Source: Alphaproteobacteria bacterium
GTDB taxonomy: Bacteria > Pseudomonadota > Alphaproteobacteria > SMXS01
NCBI GenBank assembly: GCA_028284945.1
Contig: JANQQJ010000037.1
Location: 1-64,000, forward strand
Direction: 5' to 3'
Length of the DNA: 64,000 nt
The position numbers and the translations under genes are program-made. Below are positions 42,051 through 51,341 of this stretch, one piece after another. The notes beneath the pieces were generated by a model. The model saw only the letters and a list, made by a program, of their open reading frames with translations, did not search any database and was not told the DNA's origin. Position 1 is the first letter of the stretch. Each line of letters starts with the position of its first letter.

Positions 42051-43733
42051 TTAACGTCCGGCCAGTGCTTCGTGGACGAACTGAATACAGATCGAGCCTT
42101 CACCGACCGCGGAGGCGACGCGTTTGGTCGAACCGGATCGAACATCGCCCGCAGCAAAGACGCCGGGCCGGTTGGTCTCCAACAGGAATGGCGCACGGTC
42201 CGGCCATTCAACGGGGTTGAAGTCATTCGGCGCCAGGTCGCGCCCGGTGCGGACAAAACCCTTTTCGTCCAAGGCAATGCAACCATCCAACCATGCGGTA
42301 TTGGGTGCGGCCCCGATGAAGCAGAAGACGTGCCCGCAATCGAAAGTCTGGGTTTCTTCTGTCGACCGGTTGCGGGTCTCAACAGCGGTAAGGACGTCAT
42401 CGCCGTGCAGCGCCGTGATCTCCGTAAATGGATGCAGGGTGATCCTGGGTGAGGCGTCGATCCTGCTGATCAGGTACTTTGACATGCTGTGCACCAGCGA
42501 TTCAGAGCGGATCATGATGTGGACATGCTTGGCGTGTTCGGCGAGGAAGACCGCCGCCTGTCCCGCGGAATTGCCGCCCCCGACAATGATGACGTCATCT
42601 CCGGTACACATTCGTGCTTCCATCGATGTTGCGCCGAAATAGATACCGCGCCCCTCAAACCCTTCGGCGCCGGGTGCGGGCAGGCGCCGGTATTGCGCCC
42701 CGGTCGCGATCACAACGCTGCGGCCGCGAACCGTATCACCACCGTCGAATTCCAGCGTGTAAGGCCTGGAATGGCAGTCAAGCCGCACCGCTCGCCGGGG
42801 CGTTGCCAGTGTCGTGCCGAATTTTTCGGCCTGGACAAAGGCGCGCTGGGCCAGATCGCGGCCCGAAATACCGGTGGGGAATCCCAGATAGTTCTCAATT
42901 TTCGAACTAGTGCTCGCCTGACCGCCGGGTGCGATTGTGTCGACCGCCATCACGTCCAGCCCTTCAGAGGCCGCATAGACGGCTGCCGCCAGTCCCGCAG
43001 GTCCGGATCCCACGACCAGCAGGTCGTAAATCCGGTCTTCGCTGACGGTGCTAAGACCCATCGCCTGCGCCATATCGGTCAGATTAAGCCCTCGGATGAC
43101 GCGGCCGTTGGCATTCACCATAACCGGTGTCTCGTCCGGTGACACACCGAAGCCTTCCAGAAGGGCAGCAGCGGAGTCGTCCGCATCCAGGTCCAGCCAC
43201 TCAAAAGGGCGGGAATTGCGTTCGAGAAACTCTCGAATTTCCTGCGTTGTCTGGGAGAAGCGCGAGCCGATCAGCAGAAGATTGGCAAATCCGCTGGCCA
43301 GCAGCGCCTGCCGCCGGGCGATGAAGGCGCCCATGATAGCGTCACTGAGGCCTGAATCCGCGACCACCAGTTTTTTCAGATCGTCGGGGTCGACTTCCAG
43401 CACAAGGGTTTGACCAACGGCCCGGCCTTCAACGACGGCCGACTTGTCTGACAAGAGATCGAAATCGCCGGTGAAACCTTTGGGCCCATGCCGGACGACC
43501 CGGTGCTCACCCGCAACCGCGCGCTTTTGGATGATATCGACAGCGCCTTCCAAGATGACGTGGAACGAGGCCCGGCGGTCGCCGATCTGCCAAAGCGTCT
43601 CACCGTCGGCAAAGACCCGTTCGCTGGCGACGCGGGCAATTTCTTCAATCTGCCGATCTGTCAGGCAGGGGAAAGCTTCTGCTGAATCAGCAACGGTGCT
43701 GTCTCGTTCAAGCAGTGACGTTTGGTTGGACAA
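42051..43733 (-). CDS. cNMP-binding domain fused to thioredoxin reductase-like flavoprotein, CxxC lost
   Basis: A 560-residue protein: cyclic nucleotide-binding domain (about 20-135, EGAVDIIQKRAVAGEHRVVR), a spacer with a thioredoxin-like fold (about 140-225), then a two-domain FAD/NAD(P) module: VGSGPAGLAAAVYAASEGLDV (FAD), GGGNSAGQAAVFLAEHA (NAD(P)H) and the end motif GVFAAGDVRSGSTKRVASAVGEG. Where thioredoxin reductase has the redox CATC, this protein has GATS (YFGATSMEARM), so classic disulfide exchange is not possible. This loss seems typical of the fused subfamily. Role may be nucleotide-gated redox sensing. Confidence 0.9.
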   Translation of the reverse strand: MSNQTSLLERDSTVADSAEAFPCLTDRQIEEIARVASERVFADGETLWQIGDRRASFHVILEGAVDIIQKRAVAGEHRVVRHGPKGFTGDFDLLSDKSAVVEGRAVGQTLVLEVDPDDLKKLVVADSGLSDAIMGAFIARRQALLASGFANLLLIGSRFSQTTQEIREFLERNSRPFEWLDLDADDSAAALLEGFGVSPDETPVMVNANGRVIRGLNLTDMAQAMGLSTVSEDRIYDLLVVGSGPAGLAAAVYAASEGLDVMAVDTIAPGGQASTSSKIENYLGFPTGISGRDLAQRAFVQAEKFGTTLATPRRAVRLDCHSRPYTLEFDGGDTVRGRSVVIATGAQYRRLPAPGAEGFEGRGIYFGATSMEARMCTGDDVIIVGGGNSAGQAAVFLAEHAKHVHIMIRSESLVHSMSKYLISRIDASPRITLHPFTEITALHGDDVLTAVETRNRSTEETQTFDCGHVFCFIGAAPNTAWLDGCIALDEKGFVRTGRDLAPNDFNPVEWPDRAPFLLETNRPGVFAAGDVRSGSTKRVASAVGEGSICIQFVHEALAGR

Positions 43734-43898
43734 GTCTGTTCTCCGAATTCTGTCCTTGCATGATCATATTGCTGGCAGCCGACAAAATAGTTCGATTATC
43801 CGGTGTTTCACCCTTTCCGAAACAGCCTTGCGTTTTGATGTCTTCGCCAGCATTACAGTCAGCATGGAAAAGTGATGAGGCCGAAAGGAGAAAGAGGG

Positions 43899-44408
43899 AT
43901 GAACCGGCGTTTTCTTATGGGGGCGGGCGTTGCCGCACTTGTGACCTCTGTAACCGCATGTGGCGACAGTGAGACCTCACGCGAGGAGCAGATTGAGAAC
44001 TATGCGGCGGAACAGGGCATCGACCTTGATGTCGATATCGATGGCGACAAGATGGTCGTACAACAGGATATCGGCGGCGTAACATCTCAGGTTGGGATGG
44101 GGCTTGACCTGCCGGATGGTTTTCCCGACGACGTGGCGTTATTTCCCGGTATGCAGGTTTATGGCGCGTCGATCGTTCCGATGGGTTATTCCGTAGCAGC
44201 TATAGGCAATGACGGGGTGGACGCCGTAACGTCATATCTGACCGATCAGATGACAGCGAATGGTTGGGCCGACGAGAGCACACCATCACCCGCCCCTACA
44301 ATGCGCAACCTGCGTTTCACGAAAGACGGAAGGGCTGCAAGTTACACGCTGGTACCGGGCTCCGACGACAACACGAATATACAAATCAGCGTTGTGACGC
44401 TTCCCTGA
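43899..44408 (+). CDS. lipoprotein of unknown function
   Basis: A 169-residue protein starting at ATG 43899 with GAGAAAGAGGG just upstream. The signal sequence MNRRFLMGAGVAALVTSVTAC carries a lipobox VTAC. The mature part is acidic at first, then a compact domain (LPDGFPDDVALFPGMQVYGASI, about 78-100) seen in several small uncharacterised lipoproteins. Function unknown. Convergent with the membrane protein at 44439. Confidence 0.72.
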   Translation: MNRRFLMGAGVAALVTSVTACGDSETSREEQIENYAAEQGIDLDVDIDGDKMVVQQDIGGVTSQVGMGLDLPDGFPDDVALFPGMQVYGASIVPMGYSVAAIGNDGVDAVTSYLTDQMTANGWADESTPSPAPTMRNLRFTKDGRAASYTLVPGSDDNTNIQISVVTLP

Positions 44409-44438
44409 CATCTGTCTTGCTGGCGCGTGACTAGCCTG

Positions 44439-45155
44439 TCACTCGCAGGCCTTGCGAAAATCGCCTGAGTCAAACATGTCTTGTGCAGCCTCAAATGGTT
44501 TCGCCAGGCCCGGATGTTGGCTAAGGCATTGCTTTCCAAAGGCGACATCACCTTGGGAGTGAGGTGGTTTGCCCTCGGTGATCGTATAGGTCAGGCGGTG
44601 CGTCGGATCGGTGTCATTGCAGGGACTGGCGTTCCGGAATAATACCAAATCCGCCTCACGCAGCGCCGAGAGCATGGCGACGGCTTCTTCCCCTGACATT
44701 TGCGCGGTGCATGTCACCGTGTTGACGGCAGCGCTATAACGCTGGTTCGCCCAATCGACCTCCATGCGCTGGAAGGCGTCGTGGTCTGGATGATCGAGCA
44801 CGACGGTGAAAGCCGGCAGGTTCTTATAGGCTTCCTGGAGGTGCGCCTCCATTTCCTGCTGGGATTGGGAATATCCTCTGATCATCAGAATCGCGACAGC
44901 AAGGCCGATGGGGCCCAGCAGAATCGTCGTCCAGAGAAGCGGCTTGCCCTCCAGTTTCCTGCTCAGGACAAAGCCGATAATGCCGGCGGCGATGCCGCCG
45001 ATCAGCCCATACCAGATGACTTCAGCCGCTCCGGCAAGGCCGCTGCTCCTCTCCACCAGAAACGTGCCGCCAGCCCACGCGCCAATGATCAACCCGGCCA
45101 GGAGCATCGAGACTGTCAGAATGACGCCTAAAAGGATGCGTGTGCCGCGTTTCAT
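44439..45155 (-). CDS. membrane protein with Cys-containing soluble domain
   Basis: A 238-residue protein preceded by GGGGAG; the ATG of MKRGTRILL is preferred over one 15 bp earlier. Three transmembrane helices (about 8-28, 45-66 and 75-95) are followed by a soluble domain (about 100-238) with four or more Cys (TVTCTAQ, ASPCND, KQCLSQ, KACE end). No family recognised. It is divergent from the VOC gene at 45249. Confidence 0.72.
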   Translation of the reverse strand: MKRGTRILLGVILTVSMLLAGLIIGAWAGGTFLVERSSGLAGAAEVIWYGLIGGIAAGIIGFVLSRKLEGKPLLWTTILLGPIGLAVAILMIRGYSQSQQEMEAHLQEAYKNLPAFTVVLDHPDHDAFQRMEVDWANQRYSAAVNTVTCTAQMSGEEAVAMLSALREADLVLFRNASPCNDTDPTHRLTYTITEGKPPHSQGDVAFGKQCLSQHPGLAKPFEAAQDMFDSGDFRKACE

Positions 45156-45248
45156 ATCGTTTCTCCCCAAGCCGATAAGGCTCCTGACAGGATGTTGTCA
45201 GGAGGTGTCTGGCATCCTAGCAGCATTGTTGAACACGAGGAGAGTCTG

Positions 45249-45620
45249 ATGACCCATACCCCTGAGCACTTTGCCGTCTGGACCGAGATTCCAGTTACCG
45301 ACCTTGATCGATCGATTGCCTTTTACAACGCCGTTTTCAGTACGAAGCTGCAAAAACAGGATGCAGGCCCGAATGAAGCGGCGTTCTTTCCAACGTCGGA
45401 TCCGGCCGGCGTGGCGGCCCATCTCTATCCGGGTAAGCCCGCAGAACGTGGCACTGGAGCGACAATCCATCTTGCCTGCCCGGATACGGTGGAGGCGACC
45501 ATGGACCGGGTGATTGATGCGGGTGGCCAGGTCGTCTCGGAAGTGATTACCATTCCCGCTGGACGCTTTGCCTATTGCCTTGACCCCGACGGGAACTCCA
45601 TCGGACTTTTTGTACGCTAA
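45249..45620 (+). CDS. VOC/glyoxalase superfamily protein
   Basis: A 123-residue protein starting at ATG 45249 with GAGGAG upstream. Its form is that of a single VOC domain: VWTEIPVTDLDRSIAFYNAVF at the start (the ligand-bearing first beta strand) and AYCLDPDGNSIGLF at the end, where Glu is replaced by other residues. Small members act as metal-dependent lyases or as antibiotic-binding proteins; specific function unknown. Followed 9 bp later by the WYL regulator, a common pairing. Confidence 0.88.
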   Translation: MTHTPEHFAVWTEIPVTDLDRSIAFYNAVFSTKLQKQDAGPNEAAFFPTSDPAGVAAHLYPGKPAERGTGATIHLACPDTVEATMDRVIDAGGQVVSEVITIPAGRFAYCLDPDGNSIGLFVR

Positions 45621-45629
45621 GGATTTGTC

Positions 45630-46331
45630 ATGCGACGTGCCGACCGCCTGTTTCAGATCGTCCAGTATCTGCGCGGCGGGCGGCTCGTCACGGCTTCCCG
45701 CCTCGCTGAACGCCTTGAGGTTTCTGAACGCACCATCTATCGCGACATTGCCGATCTTCAGGCAACAGGCGTACCGGTGGATGGCGAAGCAGGTGTCGGC
45801 TATGTCATGCGTGATGGCTTTGATCTGCCGCCGCTGATGTTTACGCGGGACGAAATCGTTGCCCTGGTGGCGGGTGCCCGGCTGATCAAGGCCTGGGGCG
45901 GGGCTGAGATGGCCCGCGGTGCCGAAGAGGCGCTCGTGAAAATTGAGGCTGTGCTGCCTGAGGCTGAACGCCGTCGCGCCGCGCAGGTCGAGGTGCACGC
46001 CATGGCCTTTGAGATGACCGACGAGGTGCGGCATCGTATTGATGAGATCGAAAGGGCCGTGAACGATAAGAGGCGTCTGGTTCTCGACTACCGCGACGCC
46101 AAGGGTCAAACATCGGACCGGACTGTACGGCCATTGGGATTGTGGTTTTGGGGCAAGGTCTGGACGCTGGTTGCCTGGTGCGAACTGCGTGACGACTTCC
46201 GGATGTTTCGCCTGGACAGGATCGCCGGGATCAACGCCAGCGAAAAGTTTAAGCCTGAAAGGGGTAAGACCCTGGTCGAGTTTTACCGACTAATGGAGCA
46301 GTACGGCCCAATGGACGGCCAGCGCCGGTAG
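45630..46331 (+). CDS. YafY-type HTH/WYL domain transcriptional regulator
   Basis: A 233-residue protein with an N-terminal HTH_11 domain (about 3-55, ADRLFQIVQYLRGGRLVTASRLAERLEVSERTIYRDI spread over it) and a C-terminal WYL-like domain (about 140-225, DKRRLVLDYRDAKGQ, RPLGLWFWGKVWTLVAWCELRDDFRMFRLDRI). WYL domains sense ligands such as nucleotides. It overlaps in role with the VOC gene upstream, which it probably controls. Confidence 0.92.
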   Translation: MRRADRLFQIVQYLRGGRLVTASRLAERLEVSERTIYRDIADLQATGVPVDGEAGVGYVMRDGFDLPPLMFTRDEIVALVAGARLIKAWGGAEMARGAEEALVKIEAVLPEAERRRAAQVEVHAMAFEMTDEVRHRIDEIERAVNDKRRLVLDYRDAKGQTSDRTVRPLGLWFWGKVWTLVAWCELRDDFRMFRLDRIAGINASEKFKPERGKTLVEFYRLMEQYGPMDGQRR

Positions 46332-46451
46332 TACTGCCAGTCGTACTGGATGTATCAGGCCGGATTCTGATTTCCGTCATAGTTGTTATAGTGGCATTGC
46401 GAGCCCAGTGACTTTGGGACTAAGTGGCTCGGAAGCGGGAGAGGAGCCCGG

Positions 46452-48662
46452 ATGAACAGCGACCACGAGCTTGGCCCGGGGTCACCGGCCAAGGCCGGTG
46501 GAGGCATGAAGAAAGTGCTCTATACCATGCGCACGGTCGGCCGCATCGGCCCGGCTCGTGCGACGAAGGCGCTGACGTCAAAGAACGCGTGCAAGGCCTG
46601 CGGCCTGGGCATGGGTGGCCAGCGCGGCGGCATGACCAACGAATTGGATGAATTTCCGTCCGTCTGCAACAAGAGCGTCCAGGCACAATCGACCGATATT
46701 CAGCCAGCGATTCCGGAAGCGGTCTTTGATCATTCGCTTGCAGACCTTAGGGAACTGAATGGCCATGAACTTGAGCATCTCGGACGGTTGGGTTTTCCCA
46801 TTCACAAAGCTGCGGGGGAGGATCGTTATCGTCCAGTCGATTGGGACTGGGCGATCGAGCGGGCTGCTGAACGGTTTGCCGCTACGACGCCCGACAGAAC
46901 CTTCTTTTATTCATCGGGCCGGTCGTCGAATGAAGCGGGCTTTGTCCTGCAATTGCTGGCGCGCGCTTATGGCACCAACAACGTTAACAATTGTTCGTTC
47001 TATTGCCATCAGGCCACCAGCGTGGCGCTCAAAAGCACAATCGGTACGGGGACATCCACGATAGAGATCGCCGACCTTGCCGGTTGCGATCTGATCTTTG
47101 TGATCGGTGCGAACCCCTCGTCAAATCACCCGCGCTTTATCCACAAGCTCAAAGAATGCCGTGACCGGGGTGGCCAGGTGGTCATGATCAATCCTGCCAG
47201 GGAACCTGGACTGGTGCGCTTCGCCCTGCCGAAGAGCCCGAAATCGTTGCTGACGGGCGGTGACGAAATCGCATCTGACTATTTGCAGCCCCGGATCGGG
47301 ACGGATATTGCGCTTTTGAGTGGTCTTGCCAAGGCCGTCATCGAGAGTGGTGCCGAAGACCAAGAGTTTTTGGATGCCCATAGTGCTGGCTTTGCCGATT
47401 TCAAAACCAGTGTCATGCAGATGGACTGGGATCAAATTGTAGCGGTCTGTGGCGTTCCCCGTGACGCGATCGAGCGCGCTGCTAACCTTTATGCTCAATC
47501 CAAACGGGCCGTGTTCGCCTGGGGGATGGGCATGACGCACCATCTTCACGGTGTCGAGAATGTTGAAGCCATCGCCAATTTGGCGCTGCTACGCGGCATG
47601 GTTGGGAAACGCTATGCCGGGCTGTTGCCGCTGCGTGGGCACAGTAATGTTCAGGGCATTGGCACTATAGGCGTCAAGCCGGTGCTGAAAGATGAAGTTA
47701 TGGCCAGGATGGAAGAGGCGCTCGGGATCGCGCTTCCGACCCGGCCGGGATTTGACACGATGGCGGCGATGCAGGCGGCCTCCGGCTGTGATGTCGATGC
47801 GGCGCTCGTCATGGGCGGCAACCTCTTCGGGGCAAGCCCGGACCAGGCGTGGGCGGAACAGGCGCTTGACCGTGTGGGGTTCAAGCTATTTCTGACTACG
47901 ACCCTGAATCGCGGGCATGTTTGCGGCGTGAATGCCGGTGAGAGCCTTGTGCTGCCTGTCACAGCCCGGGATGAGGAGTGGCAACCCACGACCCAGGAAT
48001 CGATGTTCAATTATGTGCGGCTGAGCGATGGCGGCATCACCCGGCTGGAAACGGTCCGTCCGGAGGTTTCGATCCTTTGTGACTTGGCAGAGCATTTGAT
48101 CCCGGACAGCCCGATTGACTTTGCCGCGTTTCGTAAACACGCCCATATTCGAGAGGCCATTGCCGCGACGGTTCCCGGGCTGGAGGAGTTGGCCAGTATT
48201 GACGTGGCCAAGCAGGAATTTCATGTGCGCGGCCGCGTTTTGCATACACCGGATTTCAAGACGCAGGACGGTCTCGCCCATTTCCGTGTTCTGGCGCTTA
48301 ATGCGGACGGTCCCGTTACCGAACCTTCCGCCCCCTTCACCCTGACCACCGTGCGCAGCGAGGGCCAGTTCAACACCATTATATATGAAGAGAAGGACAG
48401 TTATCGCGGCACGGTTGACCGCTGGTCGGTCATGATGAATGAGCAGGATATCGCATCTTTGGGGATCGCGGCTGGCGATTTCGTGAATATCCGGTCAGCG
48501 CAGGGACGCATGGAACGTGTGCAGGTGTATTCCTTTGATTTGCCACGCGGTAACGCCATGGCCTATTTCCCTGAAGCCAACGTGCTGACAGACACCGCTG
48601 TGGACCCAAGAAGCAAGACGCCAAGCTTCAAATCGATCCCCGTCTGGATCGATTGTCCGTAG
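46452..48662 (+). CDS. FdhF/YdeP family molybdopterin oxidoreductase
   Basis: A 736-residue protein (ATG with GAGGAG upstream) of the bis-molybdopterin guanine dinucleotide superfamily. The N-terminus has CKACGLGMGGQRGG with a later CNKS, fewer cysteines than classical formate dehydrogenases, as in YdeP. The NNCSFYCHQAT stretch corresponds to the Mo-site loop, with Cys rather than selenocysteine, and the C-terminal domain has the cap for the cofactor (about 620-730). YdeP proteins are linked to acid resistance in E. coli; the reaction is not settled. No fdhD sulfurtransferase gene is next to it here. Confidence 0.9.
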   Translation: MNSDHELGPGSPAKAGGGMKKVLYTMRTVGRIGPARATKALTSKNACKACGLGMGGQRGGMTNELDEFPSVCNKSVQAQSTDIQPAIPEAVFDHSLADLRELNGHELEHLGRLGFPIHKAAGEDRYRPVDWDWAIERAAERFAATTPDRTFFYSSGRSSNEAGFVLQLLARAYGTNNVNNCSFYCHQATSVALKSTIGTGTSTIEIADLAGCDLIFVIGANPSSNHPRFIHKLKECRDRGGQVVMINPAREPGLVRFALPKSPKSLLTGGDEIASDYLQPRIGTDIALLSGLAKAVIESGAEDQEFLDAHSAGFADFKTSVMQMDWDQIVAVCGVPRDAIERAANLYAQSKRAVFAWGMGMTHHLHGVENVEAIANLALLRGMVGKRYAGLLPLRGHSNVQGIGTIGVKPVLKDEVMARMEEALGIALPTRPGFDTMAAMQAASGCDVDAALVMGGNLFGASPDQAWAEQALDRVGFKLFLTTTLNRGHVCGVNAGESLVLPVTARDEEWQPTTQESMFNYVRLSDGGITRLETVRPEVSILCDLAEHLIPDSPIDFAAFRKHAHIREAIAATVPGLEELASIDVAKQEFHVRGRVLHTPDFKTQDGLAHFRVLALNADGPVTEPSAPFTLTTVRSEGQFNTIIYEEKDSYRGTVDRWSVMMNEQDIASLGIAAGDFVNIRSAQGRMERVQVYSFDLPRGNAMAYFPEANVLTDTAVDPRSKTPSFKSIPVWIDCP

Positions 48663-48916
48663 ATATTTGCCACAGGGTCGCGGCGGCCGCGTAAAAAAGA
48701 TAATTGATGCGCCAGTTTTGATCGAAACATTGGCAGCTTTGCTCTAAAACCGTGCCCGGCGAGGGCGGCCTTGGGCGCCGCAGCCGCTGAGATTTGGCCA
48801 TACGACGGATAACCAGTGACCAGAGAAGATGTTTTTACCCTCGACGCCCTGCTTTGCAGGAACGGTTCTTCGGTCTTTTGTAGCGTAGTTTGGCCCGCGG
48901 ACTTGGTATTCGAAAC
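48663..48916. other. intergenic region upstream of the Mrp operon
   Basis: A 254-bp gap with several short GC-rich inverted stretches but no T-rich terminator on + strand and no convincing ORF. It likely holds the end of the YdeP gene transcript and the promoter of the antiporter operon. Confidence 0.35.
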
Positions 48917-49393
48917 ATGATCAAACGAATTCTGCTGCTTGCGGTCTTGCTGGTATTGGCGTGGCTATTGTGGTCGGGCCTCTACAAGCCATTATTGCTG
49001 GGGCTGGGCGTGTTTTCTTGCCTGCTCACACTCTATGTTGTGCGCCGCATGGGTTACTTCGATAACGAAGTATTCGCGCTGCGATATAATCTCAGACTCG
49101 TGGGTTTTTGGGGCTGGCTGGGTCGTGAGATCGTCAAGTCGAGTATTGAGGTGGCACAGATTGTTCTCAGGCCGTCCCTTAAAGTCGAACCCAAGGTGGT
49201 GGCGCTTGGCGCCGATGACCTTGAACCACTGGACCAGGCGCTTTTGGGCAATTCGATTACGCTTACCCCAGGCACGCTGACACTGGATGTGCACGAAGGG
49301 CGTATTCTCGTCCACTCCCTGACAGCTGCCGGTGCCGATGCGGTGTTGGAAGGTGAAATGAAGCGGCGCGTCTCAGCGCTGAGGCAAGGTTAA
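48917..49393 (+). CDS. mrpE: MrpE/MnhE, cation:proton antiporter subunit E
   Basis: A 158-residue membrane protein starting at ATG MIKRILLL (a longer frame from 48890 is less likely). Two hydrophobic helices (about 3-45) precede the family block VGFWGWLGREIVKSSIEVAQIVLRP and the soluble C-terminus LGNSITLTPGTLTLDV. MrpE helps assemble the Mrp-type Na+/H+ antiporter. First of nine tightly linked genes. Confidence 0.92.
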   Translation: MIKRILLLAVLLVLAWLLWSGLYKPLLLGLGVFSCLLTLYVVRRMGYFDNEVFALRYNLRLVGFWGWLGREIVKSSIEVAQIVLRPSLKVEPKVVALGADDLEPLDQALLGNSITLTPGTLTLDVHEGRILVHSLTAAGADAVLEGEMKRRVSALRQG

Positions 49394-49396
49394 TCA

Positions 49397-49678
49397 ATGT
49401 ACTACGTCGTCACCATCGCAACTTTTCTGACCATGGCGCTCGCTTTGATCCGAGCGATTTTAGGGCCGAGCGTTTACGACCGGGTCTTGGCGGTCAATAT
49501 GTTCGGTACCAAGACGGTCTTGTTGCTCTCCGTCATCGCATTTCTTTATGGCCGACCTGACTTTCTCGACCTGGCGCTCGCCTATGCATTGATCAACTTT
49601 ATCGGTGTGTTGGCGGTTCTAGAATTCTTCAGGGCGCGTGTTGCGAGACGCGAGGCCGAGAACCGAGAGGGGGCGTAG
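49397..49678 (+). CDS. mrpF: MrpF/MnhF, antiporter subunit F
   Basis: A 93-residue protein with three transmembrane helices and the family pattern LALIRAILGPSVYDRVLAVNM. It starts 3 bp after mrpE and ends 2 bp before mrpG. Small subunit contributing to the inter-membrane ion path. Confidence 0.93.
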   Translation: MYYVVTIATFLTMALALIRAILGPSVYDRVLAVNMFGTKTVLLLSVIAFLYGRPDFLDLALAYALINFIGVLAVLEFFRARVARREAENREGA

Positions 49679-49680
49679 CC

Positions 49681-50010
49681 ATGGATCTGGCGCTCGATAT
49701 TGGAAGCTGGATTCTGCTGACGCTGGGCGGGGTGAGTGTCCTGATCGGGGGCATTGGTGCGTTGCGGATGCCTGACCTTTATAGCCGCATGCATGCAGCC
49801 AGTGTCACCGACAGTATGGGTGCCATCCTGATCATTCTGGGTGTTATGTTGCAGGCCGGATTGTCACTCGCGACGATCAAGCTCGCGGCTATTCTGCTGT
49901 TCCTGCTGTTTACGAGCCCGACGGCATCGAATGCCCTGGCGAGCGCCGCATTGCTCGCGGGCAACAAACCCCGCGCTGAGGTGCCCGACACGCCGGAGAC
50001 AAGCCAATGA
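49681..50010 (+). CDS. mrpG: MrpG/MnhG, antiporter subunit G
   Basis: A 109-residue protein with three transmembrane helices and the MrpG signature GGIGALRMPDLYSRMHAASVTDSMGAIL spread over about residues 23-50. Overlaps the next gene by 4 bp (ATGA). Confidence 0.93.
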   Translation: MDLALDIGSWILLTLGGVSVLIGGIGALRMPDLYSRMHAASVTDSMGAILIILGVMLQAGLSLATIKLAAILLFLLFTSPTASNALASAALLAGNKPRAEVPDTPETSQ

Positions 50011-50981
50011 CAGCTGTCTTCGGCATTTTCCTGCTTACTCTTCTGGTGATCACCGCCGTTGCTATCGTGCGGACACGCAATCTATTCGTTGCCACCATGC
50101 TGATGGGTATTGCCAGCCTGCTGATCGCGGCAAATTTCTTCGTTCTGGACGCTGCAGACGTTGCCTTGACGGAGGCAGCAGTGGGAGCCGGGATCTCGAC
50201 GGTCTTGTTTCTAAGTGCTCTTGCTTTGACGTCCGATGAAGAAAAAGCCGGGTCATCTCGCCGGATTCTGTCATTTCTGGTGGTCGCTGCGGCAGCGTTG
50301 GTTGTGATCTATGCCACCTTTGACAAACCCAAATTCGGCGATCCCGAAGCCCCGGTTCAGGCTCATGTCGCGCCGTGGTACATAGAAAAAACGCCTGAAT
50401 TCATCGATATTCCCAACATCGTCACCGCTGTGCTGGGCAGCTACCGGGCCTACGATACGTTGGGCGAGGTATTCGTCGTTTTTACCGCGGGTATCGGCGT
50501 GATGTTTTTGCTCAGCTACCGCAGGGCCGGGCATACGCCGACGTCCAGAGCGCCAGACCCTGGTTTGCGGCATCATCTTATCCCCAGAGTGCTGGGCCGA
50601 TTCCTGATCCCCTTCATTCTGTTGTTCGGTCTCTATGTTCAGTTCCATGGTGAGTATGGCCCCGGGGGTGGCTTCCAGGCGGGCGCCATTATTGCCGCTG
50701 CTGTCATTCTCTATGCTTTGCTGGAAGGCGAAGAACGGGCGCTGCAGGTGCTCTCGCGGCGGGTTCTCATGGGGCTCGTTGCCGGTGGCGCGATTCTCTA
50801 CAGTGCGGTCGGCTTCGCGGGACTTCTTCTGGGGGGCAATTTTCTGGATTATTCCGTGCTGGCCAGCGATCCGGTCAAGGGTCAGCAATACGGCATAATA
50901 CTGATTGAGGCAGGCGTCGGCATGACCGTGACCGGGGTTCTGCTCAGTATCTTCCATGCTTTCGCGGCACGGGAGCAGTAA
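50007..50981 (+). CDS. fusion of MrpA C-terminal (DUF4040/MbhE-like) and MrpB subunits
   Basis: A 324-residue membrane protein of three modules. About 1-80: DUF4040/MbhD-like, with DAADVALTEAAVGAGISTVLF. About 85-165: MbhE-like end of MrpA, with NIVTAVLGSYRAYDTLGEVF. About 185-320: MnhB/MrpB, with FGLYVQFHGEYGPGGGFQAG. In classical Mrp these belong to the long MrpA and to MrpB; in archaeal Mbh hydrogenase complexes they are separate genes D, E and F. Here they are fused in that order. Roughly nine transmembrane helices. Confidence 0.88.
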   Translation: MTAVFGIFLLTLLVITAVAIVRTRNLFVATMLMGIASLLIAANFFVLDAADVALTEAAVGAGISTVLFLSALALTSDEEKAGSSRRILSFLVVAAAALVVIYATFDKPKFGDPEAPVQAHVAPWYIEKTPEFIDIPNIVTAVLGSYRAYDTLGEVFVVFTAGIGVMFLLSYRRAGHTPTSRAPDPGLRHHLIPRVLGRFLIPFILLFGLYVQFHGEYGPGGGFQAGAIIAAAVILYALLEGEERALQVLSRRVLMGLVAGGAILYSAVGFAGLLLGGNFLDYSVLASDPVKGQQYGIILIEAGVGMTVTGVLLSIFHAFAAREQ

Positions 50982-50984
50982 GGC

Positions 50985-51341
50985 ATGGAGTTTCTGGGCC
51001 TCTATCATTACTGGGTATTTGCCGTTCTTCTGATGATCGGTTTTTACGCCGTTGTCGCAAAACTCAATCTTATCAAGAAGTTGATTGGGTTGTCGTTGTT
51101 CCAGGCAGCGGTCTTTCTGCTCTATATCACCATGGGCAAGGTCGATGGCGGTACGGCGCCGATCTTCCAGACTGCCTCCCAGACGAATGTATTCTCCAAC
51201 CCCCTGCCACAGGTTCTGATTTTGACTGCCATTGTGGTTGGCATTTCGACACTTGCCCTTGGGCTGGGGATCGTGGTCCGGATCAAGGAGGAATACGACA
51301 CGATTGAGGAACACGAGATCCAGGAGATCGACCGCAGGTGA
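50985..51341 (+). CDS. mrpC: MrpC/MnhC, antiporter subunit C (NuoK-like)
   Basis: A 118-residue protein with three transmembrane helices, homologous to NuoK of complex I. Conserved acidic Glu residues occur late (IKEEYDTIEEHEIQ), and LIKKLIGLSLFQAAVFLLYI and NPLPQVLILTAIVVGI match the family. Overlaps the next gene by 4 bp. Confidence 0.93.
   Translation: MEFLGLYHYWVFAVLLMIGFYAVVAKLNLIKKLIGLSLFQAAVFLLYITMGKVDGGTAPIFQTASQTNVFSNPLPQVLILTAIVVGISTLALGLGIVVRIKEEYDTIEEHEIQEIDRR

Noticed and set aside
43715-43972. Plus-strand frame of 85 codons containing RCRTCDLCNR
   Set aside because: It covers the start of the lipoprotein gene at 43899 in another frame; no tRNA fold is present.
50271-51314. 347-codon minus-strand frame across the Mrp genes
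   Set aside because: Highly basic and hydrophilic translation typical of antisense to membrane proteins.
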